Of a stretch of 64,000 nt of DNA, positions 42,203 through 52,500 are shown in pieces. Below the pieces are notes generated by a model. The model searched no databases. It was given only the letters and a program-made list of their open reading frames with translations, and was not told the DNA's origin. A program made the translations under genes and the position numbers. The first letter of the stretch is position 1; every line of letters starts with the position of its first letter. Origin of the DNA: Monoglobus pectinilyticus (GTDB lineage: Bacteria; Bacillota; Clostridia; Monoglobales; Monoglobaceae); the NCBI RefSeq assembly GCF_002874775.1, contig NZ_CP020991.1, positions 1,245,225 through 1,309,224 of the forward strand, given 5' to 3'.

Positions 42203-43054
42203 TTAAAGTATAATCTGACAGCCCGGCGTCAAGCGCCTTAAGTTTTCTCCGAGGGTTTGTTTTAGTAGTTTATATGAAGCGCTTCCCGTGCAATGACATG
42301 TATAACGTATAGTTTCGCTTTCTCTGAGATGGTTAGCCGCTTTTTGTACAAAGTCGGGCGGCTCGCTCTGACCGCTTCCCGGTATGGACATATGAAAGCC
42401 TGATATAGTGAAATCCGGAGCGGTACCCATGATTTCCTGTGCTTTTTTTTCAATATTAATTATTCCGTTATGTGCGCAGCCTCCGACAAGTATATACCTA
42501 TTGTCTGATTTTATTATCAGATTCTGTTCGTGCTCAAAGTTGTCGTTGACAAGCCCGTGCTCTGTCATTTTCCAAAGTACATTGTTTGAATTGGGGCATA
42601 GTTCTTTACTTTTCACGCTTGAAAATAAAGTTAGATTGCTGCTGATTTGGGTTATTCCCGGTGCTGTTAATATAAGTCTGTCATTTGTTTTTAGTTTTTT
42701 GTCAAGCCCTATATATCGCGCTTTCCCCTGTGAGGTAGAATAATAATCTCCGAAAGCGTTTTCCCTAATATATATTTTTCCATTTTTGTTCTTGTCTAAA
42801 AATGTTGAAAGCCCTCCACCGTGGTCATAGTGCCCGTGGGATATAACAGCAGTGTCCACAGTATTTAAATCTATTCCAAGGAATTCAGCATTTTCCCAAA
42901 ATAGTTCATTCGGTCCCATGTCAAACAGAATTTTATTTTCAGGCGTCTCAATATATAAACTCAATCCATGGGCTGAAGGAAGGTTTTCGTTTTTAGTGTC
43001 TTCAACCAAGACGGTAATTTTTATTTGTTCAATATTTTTGTCTTTAAACTGCAT
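42203..43054 (-). CDS. MBL-fold metallo-hydrolase
   Basis: This 283-residue cytoplasmic metallo-beta-lactamase-fold protein has the metal-binding motif SHGHYDHGGGL near residue 73, ILFDMGP before it, and later ILVGGCAHNGIINI and ISGFHMSIPG. The order resembles the subgroup annotated as dihydropteroate-like or ribofuranosylaminobenzene phosphate synthases, but the substrate is unknown. A GTG at 43063 abuts the GGAG; the ATG at 43054, eight bases after it, is preferred. It is probably cotranscribed with the radical SAM gene upstream. Confidence 0.85.
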   Translation of the reverse strand: MQFKDKNIEQIKITVLVEDTKNENLPSAHGLSLYIETPENKILFDMGPNELFWENAEFLGIDLNTVDTAVISHGHYDHGGGLSTFLDKNKNGKIYIRENAFGDYYSTSQGKARYIGLDKKLKTNDRLILTAPGITQISSNLTLFSSVKSKELCPNSNNVLWKMTEHGLVNDNFEHEQNLIIKSDNRYILVGGCAHNGIINIEKKAQEIMGTAPDFTISGFHMSIPGSGQSEPPDFVQKAANHLRESETIRYTCHCTGSASYKLLKQTLGENLRRLTPGCQIIL

Positions 43055-43080
43055 AGTCAACACTCCGTTCAGCTAGATAT

Positions 43081-43944
43081 TTAAAATCTCAGCTGTTCAA
43101 AATTCTTATCTTCGTAGGCGCTCAAATATTTAAAAATGCTTTTTACGTCGGTCATTATATCATGTTTACGGCAAACATTTAAAAATATGTCGGTGAGTTT
43201 TTGGTTGTTGGGGCTAGTGACTATGTACGAGTCACCAAAGTCTCTTATATATCGCTCTTTTAATCCCGGGAAATGTTTGTCCAATTTTTGATAAAAATAT
43301 TCTCTGCTGCCGTCACGCAGGGTCATACCAAAACCGTAGCAGATTATACCTTTTACCCCGGCTCGTACACAGTAATCCAAAATGCAGATCAGATTTTCTT
43401 CACTGTCGTTTATATATGGAAGAATAGGGCAAAGCCACACAATGGTGGGTATATTTGCGTCGTGCATTGCTTCTAGTGTCTTAAACCTCTCATATGTTGA
43501 TGATGTATTTGGTTCGAGTATTTTACACAGTTTCTCATCAAAGGTTGTCAGGGTCATTTGAACGACGCATTTAGAGTTTTTATTTATATTCTTCAAAATA
43601 TCTAAATCTCTTAAAATTAAAGAAGATTTTGTAAGTATTGTGAGTCCGAAATTCATTTCATCTATAATTTCAATACACTTTCTGGTATAGCGCAGCTCTT
43701 TCTCTATAGGAATATATGGGTCTGTCATAGACCCGGTTCCAATCATACATTTTTGCCGCTTTTTTATTAGAGCGTTTCTTAAAAGCTCAGGGGCGTTTTC
43801 CTTAACTTCAATATCTTCAAAACTGTGGCTCATGTTATAGCATATACTGCGGGAATCGCAGTATATACAGCCGTGGCTGCAGCCCCTATAGATATTAATC
43901 CCGTTTTTGGAAGACAGAATGGATTTAGCTTTAACAAAGTGCAT
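43081..43944 (-). CDS. Radical SAM protein of the SPL/photolyase-like group
   Basis: This 287-residue protein has a radical SAM cluster motif in YRGCSHGCIYCDSRS (CxxxCxxC). MIGTGSMTDPYIPIEKEL and LTILTKSSLILRDLDIL, then QMTLTTFDEKLCKILEP, are typical of the spore photoproduct lyase-like (Rv2578c-type) family. Members are often annotated as DNA repair photolyases without proof of activity. TTGGAGGTG lies ahead of the ATG at 43944; the extension to 43989 lacks a binding site. Confidence 0.85.
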   Translation of the reverse strand: MHFVKAKSILSSKNGINIYRGCSHGCIYCDSRSICYNMSHSFEDIEVKENAPELLRNALIKKRQKCMIGTGSMTDPYIPIEKELRYTRKCIEIIDEMNFGLTILTKSSLILRDLDILKNINKNSKCVVQMTLTTFDEKLCKILEPNTSSTYERFKTLEAMHDANIPTIVWLCPILPYINDSEENLICILDYCVRAGVKGIICYGFGMTLRDGSREYFYQKLDKHFPGLKERYIRDFGDSYIVTSPNNQKLTDIFLNVCRKHDIMTDVKSIFKYLSAYEDKNFEQLRF

Positions 43945-44135
43945 GATTTTCACCTCCAAAGCTGATGATATTAAACAGTATTTTAACACAGCCGCATGTT
44001 TTATTCAATAGCGAAAATTTTGCTGTAAAAAATATTATATGTGAGTTTACGAAATTTGTCATAATGTCTGCACTTTACAAAGTTTTACAGCATATTATTA
44101 AATGCGCCCGATAATTTAAAAAGTAGGTGATTATA

Positions 44136-46988
44136 TTGGCAATTGTTAATAATCAGAGTGAACTGCAGGCTGCAATAGCTGCACATGACAGTTTCATACA
44201 AGTGGATACTGATATAACTCTGACAGCACGGCTGGTAATCAGATATGCTGTTGTTATAAGCAGTATTGATTCAGCCAATGTTCGTACTATTTTCAAGGGT
44301 GAATCTTTCTTTGGAAATATGTTCAGTATTACAAACTGCGGTGCTTTAACTCTCCGAAATATTATACTTGATGGAAATGCAGGGAAACATCCAAACGATA
44401 ACAGCACAAACAGGTCTGCCGTATTATTAGCCGGCGGAACACTGACCCTGGAGACAGGCGCGGTTATTCAAAATAATAACGCTTATACTGAGGGCGGAGC
44501 TGTATATATGTCAGGAAACGCAAACTACGCCAACGCTTTGGTGATGCGGGATAATGCCAAGGTGACCGGATGTTATTCCAAAACCACTGGCGGCGGGATT
44601 ATGGCGGCGCTGAGAAATAACAGCGACAGCGTTTTTATTACAGGACGGTCGGTCATAAGCAATAACGGAGCTTCTTCAGGGGCAGGATTATATTTCCGCT
44701 CATATTTGGAGGGGGTAAATGGAAACCTTACTTTGGGTGATAACGTTCAGTTCATCGGAAATCAAGCGGAAGGAGATGGCGGAGGGGTTTACTGTTCTAA
44801 TTTTATAAATGGAAATACAGTGCCATTAACTCTGACAATAAATAACGAGGTGAAATTTACAAATAATACGGCCGGCGGGTATGGCGGCGGATTTTATTAT
44901 ATGGGCACCTTTAATGGCGACTCGGTCAGTTTGTCAGGCGGAGCAGAATTCGCGCAGAATTCGGCTGTTAAGGCTGGGGGAGGAGTATATATGATATTCC
45001 AGGACGAAAGCTCGGCTGATGCGGAGATTTTAGATATTACGCTAAAGGACAACAGTGCCGGAAGCGGCGGCGGTCTTTATTTACAGACTCAGAACGGAGG
45101 AAATATAAATTTAACAGGGACGCAAATTGATTTTAATACTTCCACCAATATGTCAAACGGACACGGCGGAGGAGTTTATATTATAAATAACAGTACCGAC
45201 AAAATTCTGACTGAAAAAATAAACAATGTAAATTTTGAAAATAATTCCTCCGCATATCAGGGCGGAGCTATATATATTAATGACAAAGCAAAGTCGGATT
45301 TAACTTTCAGTGAAAATACAATAAATGAGAATACAGCAGGTTCCGCAGGCGGAGGAATAAGCATTGCCGGAGACGGCGGGAAAATAAGCTTTAATAATAA
45401 TACTATCAGCAATAACAGTGCGGCCGTCAGCGGAGGCGGAGCAATCTGCACTAATAGCGGCACAACGCCCATGGTTCTAAACTTTATTGGAGATACGGTG
45501 ATTGATAATAAATCAGGCAGTGAAGGCGGAGGACTGCGTTTATCCGGCGGTTCAGGAGAGCTAAACGCTGTTATTCAGGACGCGGATATATCTGGCAATA
45601 TTGCTGATAATGTCGGGGGCGGCGTTTGGGCCGCAGGAACCAACAGCAGTTTGACGGTCAATGGAACAACAAGCATATATGGCAACGAGACAATCAATGG
45701 CAATGGAGGAGGAATATACTTTAATATTCCGGCAGGAACGCTAAATTTGTGTGAGAGTGCAAAAGTGAATCGGAATTCTGCTGTTGGCGGAAATGGATTA
45801 ATAAATAACGGTGGCGGTGGTGTGTATCTCGCATATGGTACAATGAATCTATCAGACTCTGTTGAGGTCAGAGATAATAAAGCTCACAGAAACGGCGGAG
45901 GAATAAATGCTAGGGACGGCGCCGTTATAAATATGCAGGGAGGAACCATAGACGGTAATGTTTCGGGTCAATTCGGAGGGGGAGTATATTTAAAAAACTC
46001 TTCGGTATTTAATTTCAAAAACGGCAGTATAAATGGAAATAAGGCAAATGCAGGAGGAGGTATATACAATGAAAGCAATTCTGTTGTATATTTAAGCGAG
46101 AGCGTCTCTTTAGGTGATGAAGATCCAAATTCTGCCGCAACAGCTCCGGGTATTTACAATTCCGCAGAACTCAACATTATGGGAACAAGAAATATTGAAA
46201 ACGGAGTGTATATTGGATCTGATGTTTCATCAGTTCCAATTCTGAACAGCACGATTCTGCCCGACTCCAAGATACAGTTAAACAACTCGCCTTATCTTAC
46301 GCCAAACGATGAGGGGAATTCTATAGCGGCGGCGGTGGCGTCAGAAGATTCATACCCGGTTTTGTCACAGCAAGACGCTGACGCGTTTATAAAGCCGCCT
46401 GATAGTTTCGATGACTGGAAAGTTCGGCTGAGCAGTGATAAAACTCAAATAATTCTTGATCAGGCTGTTCACACGATAACCTATTTAAACACTCTTGGCG
46501 CATATAACCCAAATCCTGCAACCTTTACGGGGACTTCTCCTGATATAATTTTGCAGCCGCTTGACGGGCCTCCGGGATACCAATTTGTCGGATGGTTTAC
46601 TGAGGAGTCGGGCGGAACTCAGGTAACCGTAATACCGTCAGGAACTTCTGAGGATATAACGCTGTATGCTCATTGGGCAATTATTATTCCTTGGCGTGTT
46701 TTAATATTTGAACCAAACGACGCGGGTGGTCCGCCTGCAGAAAATATACCGTCACCGATACAGATTCCTGACGCCAGTGAGGTTTGGATTCCTGATGATA
46801 TGCCTGTTCGAACAGGATATACCTTCGTCGGCTGGAATATTTATGCTGACGGCAGCGGCGTTATGTACCAGCCCGGACAGTATTTAGGACCTTTGACAAT
46901 GGATGTGGTTCTATATGCAATTTGGCAGCCGAATTCATCATCATGCTGTTGCTGCAAGTGCTGCTGCAAGAAGGAAAAAGTGCGTTAG
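44136..46988 (+). CDS. Leaderless right-handed beta-helix protein with InlB-type repeats and Cys-rich tail
   Basis: This 950-residue protein starts AIVNNQSELQAAIAAHDSFI with no signal peptide. Residues of about 90-620 hold some twenty irregular repeats of about 25 residues around the pattern GGGVYxxNN, the signature of parallel beta-helix (Pmp-like) folds. Two InlB B-repeat-like units follow (about 785-850 with GYQFVGWFTE; 860-930 with GYTFVGWNIYADGSG). It ends with the odd tail CCCCKCCCKKEKVR. The start is a TTG placed seven bases after AGGTGA; a GTG at 44127 lies in that site. The role may be adhesion or carbohydrate contact, but no export signal is seen. Confidence 0.8.
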   Translation: MAIVNNQSELQAAIAAHDSFIQVDTDITLTARLVIRYAVVISSIDSANVRTIFKGESFFGNMFSITNCGALTLRNIILDGNAGKHPNDNSTNRSAVLLAGGTLTLETGAVIQNNNAYTEGGAVYMSGNANYANALVMRDNAKVTGCYSKTTGGGIMAALRNNSDSVFITGRSVISNNGASSGAGLYFRSYLEGVNGNLTLGDNVQFIGNQAEGDGGGVYCSNFINGNTVPLTLTINNEVKFTNNTAGGYGGGFYYMGTFNGDSVSLSGGAEFAQNSAVKAGGGVYMIFQDESSADAEILDITLKDNSAGSGGGLYLQTQNGGNINLTGTQIDFNTSTNMSNGHGGGVYIINNSTDKILTEKINNVNFENNSSAYQGGAIYINDKAKSDLTFSENTINENTAGSAGGGISIAGDGGKISFNNNTISNNSAAVSGGGAICTNSGTTPMVLNFIGDTVIDNKSGSEGGGLRLSGGSGELNAVIQDADISGNIADNVGGGVWAAGTNSSLTVNGTTSIYGNETINGNGGGIYFNIPAGTLNLCESAKVNRNSAVGGNGLINNGGGGVYLAYGTMNLSDSVEVRDNKAHRNGGGINARDGAVINMQGGTIDGNVSGQFGGGVYLKNSSVFNFKNGSINGNKANAGGGIYNESNSVVYLSESVSLGDEDPNSAATAPGIYNSAELNIMGTRNIENGVYIGSDVSSVPILNSTILPDSKIQLNNSPYLTPNDEGNSIAAAVASEDSYPVLSQQDADAFIKPPDSFDDWKVRLSSDKTQIILDQAVHTITYLNTLGAYNPNPATFTGTSPDIILQPLDGPPGYQFVGWFTEESGGTQVTVIPSGTSEDITLYAHWAIIIPWRVLIFEPNDAGGPPAENIPSPIQIPDASEVWIPDDMPVRTGYTFVGWNIYADGSGVMYQPGQYLGPLTMDVVLYAIWQPNSSSCCCCKCCCKKEKVR

Positions 46989-47055
46989 TATGTAAGTGTT
47001 TGGAAACTGCCGCTTTAGCGGCAGTTTCCAATAAAGTTTTTAAAATAAATTTATA

Positions 47056-47084
47056 TTGACAAATAATTTCCTCTCTGATATAAT
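47056..47084 (+). promoter_or_regulatory. Perfect consensus promoter of the TetR gene
   Basis: TTGACA (47056-47061) and TATAAT (47079-47084) are 17 bases apart. Confidence 0.9.
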
Positions 47085-47086
47085 AT

Positions 47087-47103
47087 ACAGACCGTTAGTC
47101 TGT
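47087..47103. promoter_or_regulatory. TetR operator 1
   Basis: ACAGAC-CGTTA-GTCTGT lies at the transcription start point of the TetR gene. The same palindrome recurs before the MFS gene. Confidence 0.82.
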
Positions 47104-47118
47104 AAGTGGGGTGAAAAA

Positions 47119-47775
47119 ATGTCAAGAAATAAATATCCGGAGGAGACCGTAAAATTAATATTAGATACAGCGGCAAAGCTTTTTGCTGAAAAGGGATATG
47201 ATGAAACATCGCTTCAGGATATAATAGATAGAACAAATCTGTCCAAGGGCGCTATATACCATCATTTTTCCTCTAAAGAAGAAATATTTTTGAGAGTGTG
47301 TGACAGAGTCGGTCAGGAAAGTGAGAGAGTGCTGCGGAAAATAGTCTCTAGAGAAGACCTTTCAGGGGTCGAAAAGCTTAAGGAGATTTTTAGAGTCTCT
47401 TTGCTTTGTCCTAGTCAGAAGCGGATAATGGATATTGTGCCATACTTGCTTGATAATCCCAAGTTTTTATCAATTGAAATACAAAGTGTGTTTAACGAGG
47501 TTGCTCCATTATATATAAAACCAATCTTAGAGCAGGGAATAAAAGACGGTTCAATTAAGACAGAGCATCCAAACGAACTCGCAGAGGCTCTTTTAATATT
47601 GGCAAACGTTTGGCTTCATCCTCTTATAAAGCCCACAACTCCTGAGGAGGTTAAGGCAAGATGCGCTGTATACAATGAAATAACGTCAGGATATGGTTTT
47701 GAGATTCTTGATGAAGAGTTAATTGACACTTTAGTTGAATATAGTAAATCAATAAATAAAAAAGAAAAAGAATAA
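47119..47775 (+). CDS. TetR-family transcriptional repressor
   Basis: This 218-residue regulator has a TetR helix-turn-helix in the first 55 residues: ILDTAAKLFAEKGYDETSLQ, DIIDRTNLSKGAIYHHFSSK. The C-terminal ligand domain is helical and unassigned. GGGGTG precedes the ATG; an open frame back to 47056 runs through the promoter. Identical operators in front of itself and of the MFS gene indicate autorepression and control of the efflux pump. Confidence 0.92.
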   Translation: MSRNKYPEETVKLILDTAAKLFAEKGYDETSLQDIIDRTNLSKGAIYHHFSSKEEIFLRVCDRVGQESERVLRKIVSREDLSGVEKLKEIFRVSLLCPSQKRIMDIVPYLLDNPKFLSIEIQSVFNEVAPLYIKPILEQGIKDGSIKTEHPNELAEALLILANVWLHPLIKPTTPEEVKARCAVYNEITSGYGFEILDEELIDTLVEYSKSINKKEKE

Positions 47776-47816
47776 AATAAGCTGCCCAATATAGAGCAGT
47801 TTTATATAAAATTTAT

Positions 47817-47833
47817 ACAGACTGTTGGTCTGT
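47817..47833. promoter_or_regulatory. TetR operator 2
   Basis: ACAGAC-TGTTG-GTCTGT sits 19 bases before the MFS start, with the same arms and spacing as operator 1. Confidence 0.82.
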
Positions 47834-47851
47834 TTGTAAAAGGAGAGAAAT

Positions 47852-49096
47852 ATGAAAAAACAGATTTTGTTTCAAAAGGATTTTACATTGGTGGTTATAG
47901 GGCAAATTATATCACTGTTTGGGAACGCTATACTGCGTTTTGCGCTGCCGCTGTATTTGCTGAGAGAAACCGGATCGCCGTCTTTGTTTGGCGCGGTCAC
48001 GGCGTGTTCATTTATACCAATGATAATTTTCTCATTGTTTGGAGGAGTGCTGGCGGATCGGGTCAACAAGAGAAATATAATGGTGATTCTAGACTTTGGA
48101 ACGGCGGCTATCATTGCAGTATTCTATTTGATACACGGTATACTGCCGATTGTGCCTATTATGATTGTATGCCTTATGCTGCTCTACAGTATATCCGGCG
48201 CATATCAGCCTGCCGTTCAGGCAAGTATTCCGGCACTGCTTGAAAATGAGCAGATTATGAGGGGAAATGCTGTTATAAACATGGTAAATACTCTGGCAAG
48301 TCTTTTGGGTCCTATAATCGGAGGTATCTTGTTCGGCGCCTGGGGGCTTGTTCCAATATTGCTGGTAAGTACAGCGTGTTTCCTTAGTTCGGCAGTAATG
48401 GAGATTTTTATACATATTCCGTTTAAAAAGAGAAAGTCAGAAAAAAGTATGGCGTCAATAGTTTTGGATGACTTAAAAGAAAGCGGCAGATATATCAAAA
48501 ATGAAAAACCTGAGTTTGTACCGGTTATTGTTATTCTGGCGCTTTTTAATTTAATTTTCTCTTCCGTTATGATTGTAGGAATACCTATTATGGTTGTAAA
48601 TATACTTCAAATGAGCGATATAAGTTTGGGTATAACTCAGGGGGCGCTTGGTCTTGGAGGTTTGGCAGGAGGGCTGCTCGGAGGAATTATCGGAGGAAGA
48701 CTAAAACTTAAAAATGGTTATCTGTTGCTTGCCGGGTGTTCTGTTTCGGCTCTTGTTATGGGAATCGGACTGTTTTCATTTGTTCCGCCATTGGTCGGAT
48801 ACTGGCTTATCACCGGTATGAGTTTTGCGGCAATGGCGCTGTCGACAATGTTTACTATTCAAATGTGCTCTATGGTTCAGCAGCAGACGCCGTCCCATTT
48901 GATTGGAAAAATAATGGCGCTTATTATGGCGGTTGCTAATTGCGCTGCTCCTGCAGGTCAGGCGATGTATGGATTATTATTTGACGTATGTTCTATGGTT
49001 CCGTGGGCGATTATGCTGGGAGCGGCTGTTGTATCTATAGGAATATCTCTATATTCTAAAAAAGTGTTTTTTAAACTTGAGAGCGCAAACGGATAA
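47852..49096 (+). CDS. MFS efflux transporter
   Basis: This 414-residue membrane protein has 12 predicted helices of the major facilitator superfamily, similar to MFS_3/enterobactin-exporter-like and macrolide efflux pumps. The loop between helices 2 and 3 reads FGGVLADRVNKRNIM. Helix 5 has NTLASLLGPIIGGILFGAWG. AAAAGGAGAG precedes the ATG. Regulation by the adjacent TetR protein suggests drug or metabolite export. The substrate is unknown. Confidence 0.9.
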   Translation: MKKQILFQKDFTLVVIGQIISLFGNAILRFALPLYLLRETGSPSLFGAVTACSFIPMIIFSLFGGVLADRVNKRNIMVILDFGTAAIIAVFYLIHGILPIVPIMIVCLMLLYSISGAYQPAVQASIPALLENEQIMRGNAVINMVNTLASLLGPIIGGILFGAWGLVPILLVSTACFLSSAVMEIFIHIPFKKRKSEKSMASIVLDDLKESGRYIKNEKPEFVPVIVILALFNLIFSSVMIVGIPIMVVNILQMSDISLGITQGALGLGGLAGGLLGGIIGGRLKLKNGYLLLAGCSVSALVMGIGLFSFVPPLVGYWLITGMSFAAMALSTMFTIQMCSMVQQQTPSHLIGKIMALIMAVANCAAPAGQAMYGLLFDVCSMVPWAIMLGAAVVSIGISLYSKKVFFKLESANG

Positions 49097-49155
49097 TATT
49101 AAGCAGAGTTGTAATAAAGTCAAATGAAATGGAATTAAATCCAAAATTATATAAC

Positions 49156-49200
49156 AAAAATGACGCTGTATACATTTATGAAACAGCGTCATTTTTGTTT
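49156..49200 (+). terminator. Terminator of tetR-MFS
   Basis: AAATGACGCTGT pairs with ACAGCGTCATTT over a 13-base loop, followed by TTGTTT. Confidence 0.88.
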
Positions 49201-49592
49201 ATAAATTAATAAAATATGCTATGCAAGTTATATCTTTTTGCGGCGTAACTCTGTAAACCCGCATGGAATAAGGTTTTCTAAAATTCCAACTCAACCCGCC
49301 GGGGGCTTTGGGGTTGGGTTTTCCAATAAGCGAATTTACTCAATTTAAATAATACAAATTGAGTAAAGCGTATGAGTATATACATTCATATACTGCTGCC
49401 GCAATAGTATTACTTTTATCTTATCTGCACATTCTATCTAAAAGTCACTATATACCAAATACTTATTTTATAAATAGTTTGATATAATTTTTTGGTGCTT
49501 TCTGTATGATATGACTGTAATGCAAATAAAATACATCTTCACCGGTTCTGTCAAAATTAGTTACAAGCCGATAAAACTAAAACAAGAGAATT
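49201..49592. other. Intergenic region downstream of hybrid kinase 1
   Basis: An imperfect structure around 49287-49340 (TGGAAT/ATTCCA arms and CAACCC/GGGTTG arms) may be a terminator or repeat remnant. I see no gene here. Confidence 0.4.
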
Positions 49593-52500
49593 TTAATCCG
49601 CGCTGTTACCGTTTAATACATTTATCAGAGTGGACTTTAATTTTTCTATATTTACTGGTTTAGAAAGGTGCCCGTTCATGCCTGCTCTCCGCGCCGCCCA
49701 TATATCCTCTTCAAAGGCATTTGCCGTCATGGCGATTATGGGAATCCCGGAAGCGTCAGCCCTGTCTAACAGTCGGATAGCTTTTGTTGCGCTGTAACCA
49801 TCCATCTTTGGCATTTGTATATCCATTAAAATTAAATCATAGTATCCAATTTCTGATTCAGATACTATTTTAACAGCTTCTTCTCCGTCTTTTGCCTCAT
49901 CTGTTTGTATACCCATTTCATTAATTATTGTGCGTGCAATCTCGCGGTTAATTTCGTTATCCTCAACCAGCAGCACATGTTTGTCGGACAAATTTGTAAT
50001 GTCTAATATGTTATTTGACTCTTCTGAAGTGTTATCTCCGCTTAGCTCATTCAACAAGTAACATAACTTTGAGCGATAGAACGGTTTGGAGATGAAAGAC
50101 GTTACGCCTGACTTTTTTGCCTCATGTTCTATTTCCGACCAGTCATATGCGGTGAGAATGATTACAGGAATTTCAGAACCTATTTTCTGTCTTAACTGCC
50201 TGGTGGTTTCAATACCGTCCATATCAGGCATTTTCCAGTCAACGATTACAAGGCGGAATGGGTCTGATGTATCTTTTTCTCGGATTACGGTTTCCACCGC
50301 AGTCTTTCCCTCTGTTGTATATTCTGCTCTCAACCCTATTTCCTCTAAAAGTTCCGCCGCGTCTTTGCATGACTGTATGTCATCGTCAATTATCAAACAG
50401 CGTATTCCCTTCCATTCATGAGGAATTTCATCTTTTGGGGCGTCTTGAAGCTGCAGCGGAAATGTGACTGTGAAGACGGAACCTTTTCCGAGAGTGCTTT
50501 CAACCTGAATATCTCCGTTCATCAAATCAATTATATTTTTAGTTATTGCCATACCAAGGCCGGTTCCGTTTATTTTGTCAGCAGATGAATCGTTTGACCT
50601 TTCAAACGGCTGAAATAATTTTTCAATAAAATCAGGACTCATTCCTATTCCTGTATCAGAGCAAACAAATATATAGTTCTGATATCCTTTATGTATACTC
50701 TTCCTTTGTTTTACTTCAATACTTACTGTGCCTCCGGGTTTGGTATACTTAACCGCGTTGCTTAAAATATTAATATATACTTGGCGTATTCTGAGAGGAT
50801 CGCCGATAACGTTTTCGTTTTTCATTACATCAAAACGCACATTGAGTTTGAGTTGATTAGCAATGGCTTGTGAACGTACCAATTCAATAGAATCGGCAAC
50901 AAGTTCAGCAAAGTTAAAAGGCTCGTTTCTAAGAGAAAGTTTGCCGCTTTCAATTTTAGACATATCAAGCACATCGTTAATAAGACTGAGCAAGTGGTTG
51001 CTGGAAAGCCCAATTTTTTTCAGGCAGTCTAATACGCGTTCACGGTCGTCTATATGCGTGGTGGCAATGGCGGTCATTCCTAAAATAGCGTTCATAGGCG
51101 TCCTTATATCATGGCTCATATTTGACAGGAACTGGCTTTTTGCCTCGCTTGCTGATTTAGCGCTGTCTAGCGCGCTTTGAAGCGCTTGCCGCCTCTGTTC
51201 TTCTTCATACCGCTGTTCATCTATACGCCGTGAAATAAGTATAGCTAGTTTATCTTTGGAATATGGATTGTCTACATATATTATTTGTGTAGAAATCCAA
51301 TGGTATTTTTTGTCCGAAAGGATTTGTTTGCATTCGATAAATATTTCATTTTTTTCTTTCCCTAAAGCGGCCGTCAGCGTTTCGGGTGCAAACCTTTCTT
51401 TAAATTCTTCAATACTGTCAGTGTGAATGGTAGAAACAATTTGATTATACAGTTCGGTATATGTCTTTTGTTTTCCGAGCCCAATCATGAGTCCCTCTTT
51501 CATATAAATGAAATTGAGTGTGTCTTTGGAAAGGTTTATACTGATAATAACAGGGTAGGCGTTGGAGATCGCTTTAACAAGAGTAATTCTTTCCTGGAGT
51601 TTTTCCCTCTCTGCGGCTTCCTCGGCTAATTTTTCTTTTGTTATATCATGAAACGCAGCGATTAACACCGGTTCTCCATTTTCACTGATTGTCTTCTCGA
51701 CAATAACTGAGGCCCAGAAAAAGCTTCCGTCAGTTCTGACAATTCTGTGTTCAAAAGTGTTTCTCTGACTGTTTAGAGATACATTTGTAAAATCTTTGAT
51801 AATTCTGTCAGCGTCTTCATGATAAATGAAATCTTTTAACTCTTTCCCCTTTGGCGCATCATTCAGCGAGCCATCGGGATAATGCAGAAGCCGAAGTCCC
51901 TCTTGATTGAGCTGTATCAGCTTAAACGGCTGGTTTACGGTTATGAGTGCAACCCCTTCCGGGAGGGCGTTATACAGGTGACCAATATAATTTGTTTGGT
52001 TGGTTATTTTTTTATTTGTCTTATTAGCATGATGGAAATAAAATAATGCCAAGAGAATTATTCCTAAAAGTATACAGCCTATAAGAAGCATGGAACGAAT
52101 CAATATATCATTTGTTTGAGCGTCCACAACATCTTTAGGTATTATCGAAATTAAAAACCAGTCAGACTCCAGCTGTAACGGTGTGAAACAGAATACAGTT
52201 TTTTCATTTTGGTATGTAAATATAGCCCAGCCGGTGTCGTTGTTTTCTAATGACTGTGCAAATTGTTTAATATTGTTTGCGTCATTTTTGCCAGTAGGAA
52301 GCATGTCAAAAAGATTTTTAACTGTTTTGTTGCTGTTTGGATGCGGAGGACGGATTAAAACGTCTCCTTTGGTGTTGATGACATAAGAAAAGCCGGCGTC
52401 GTTATAAAAAGAGAGACTAAAACTTTCAACTATATTTTCTATCTCATATTCTTTGACCAAATAGGCTTTTGTTCCATCATTCATAGTGGTTCTTATAAAT

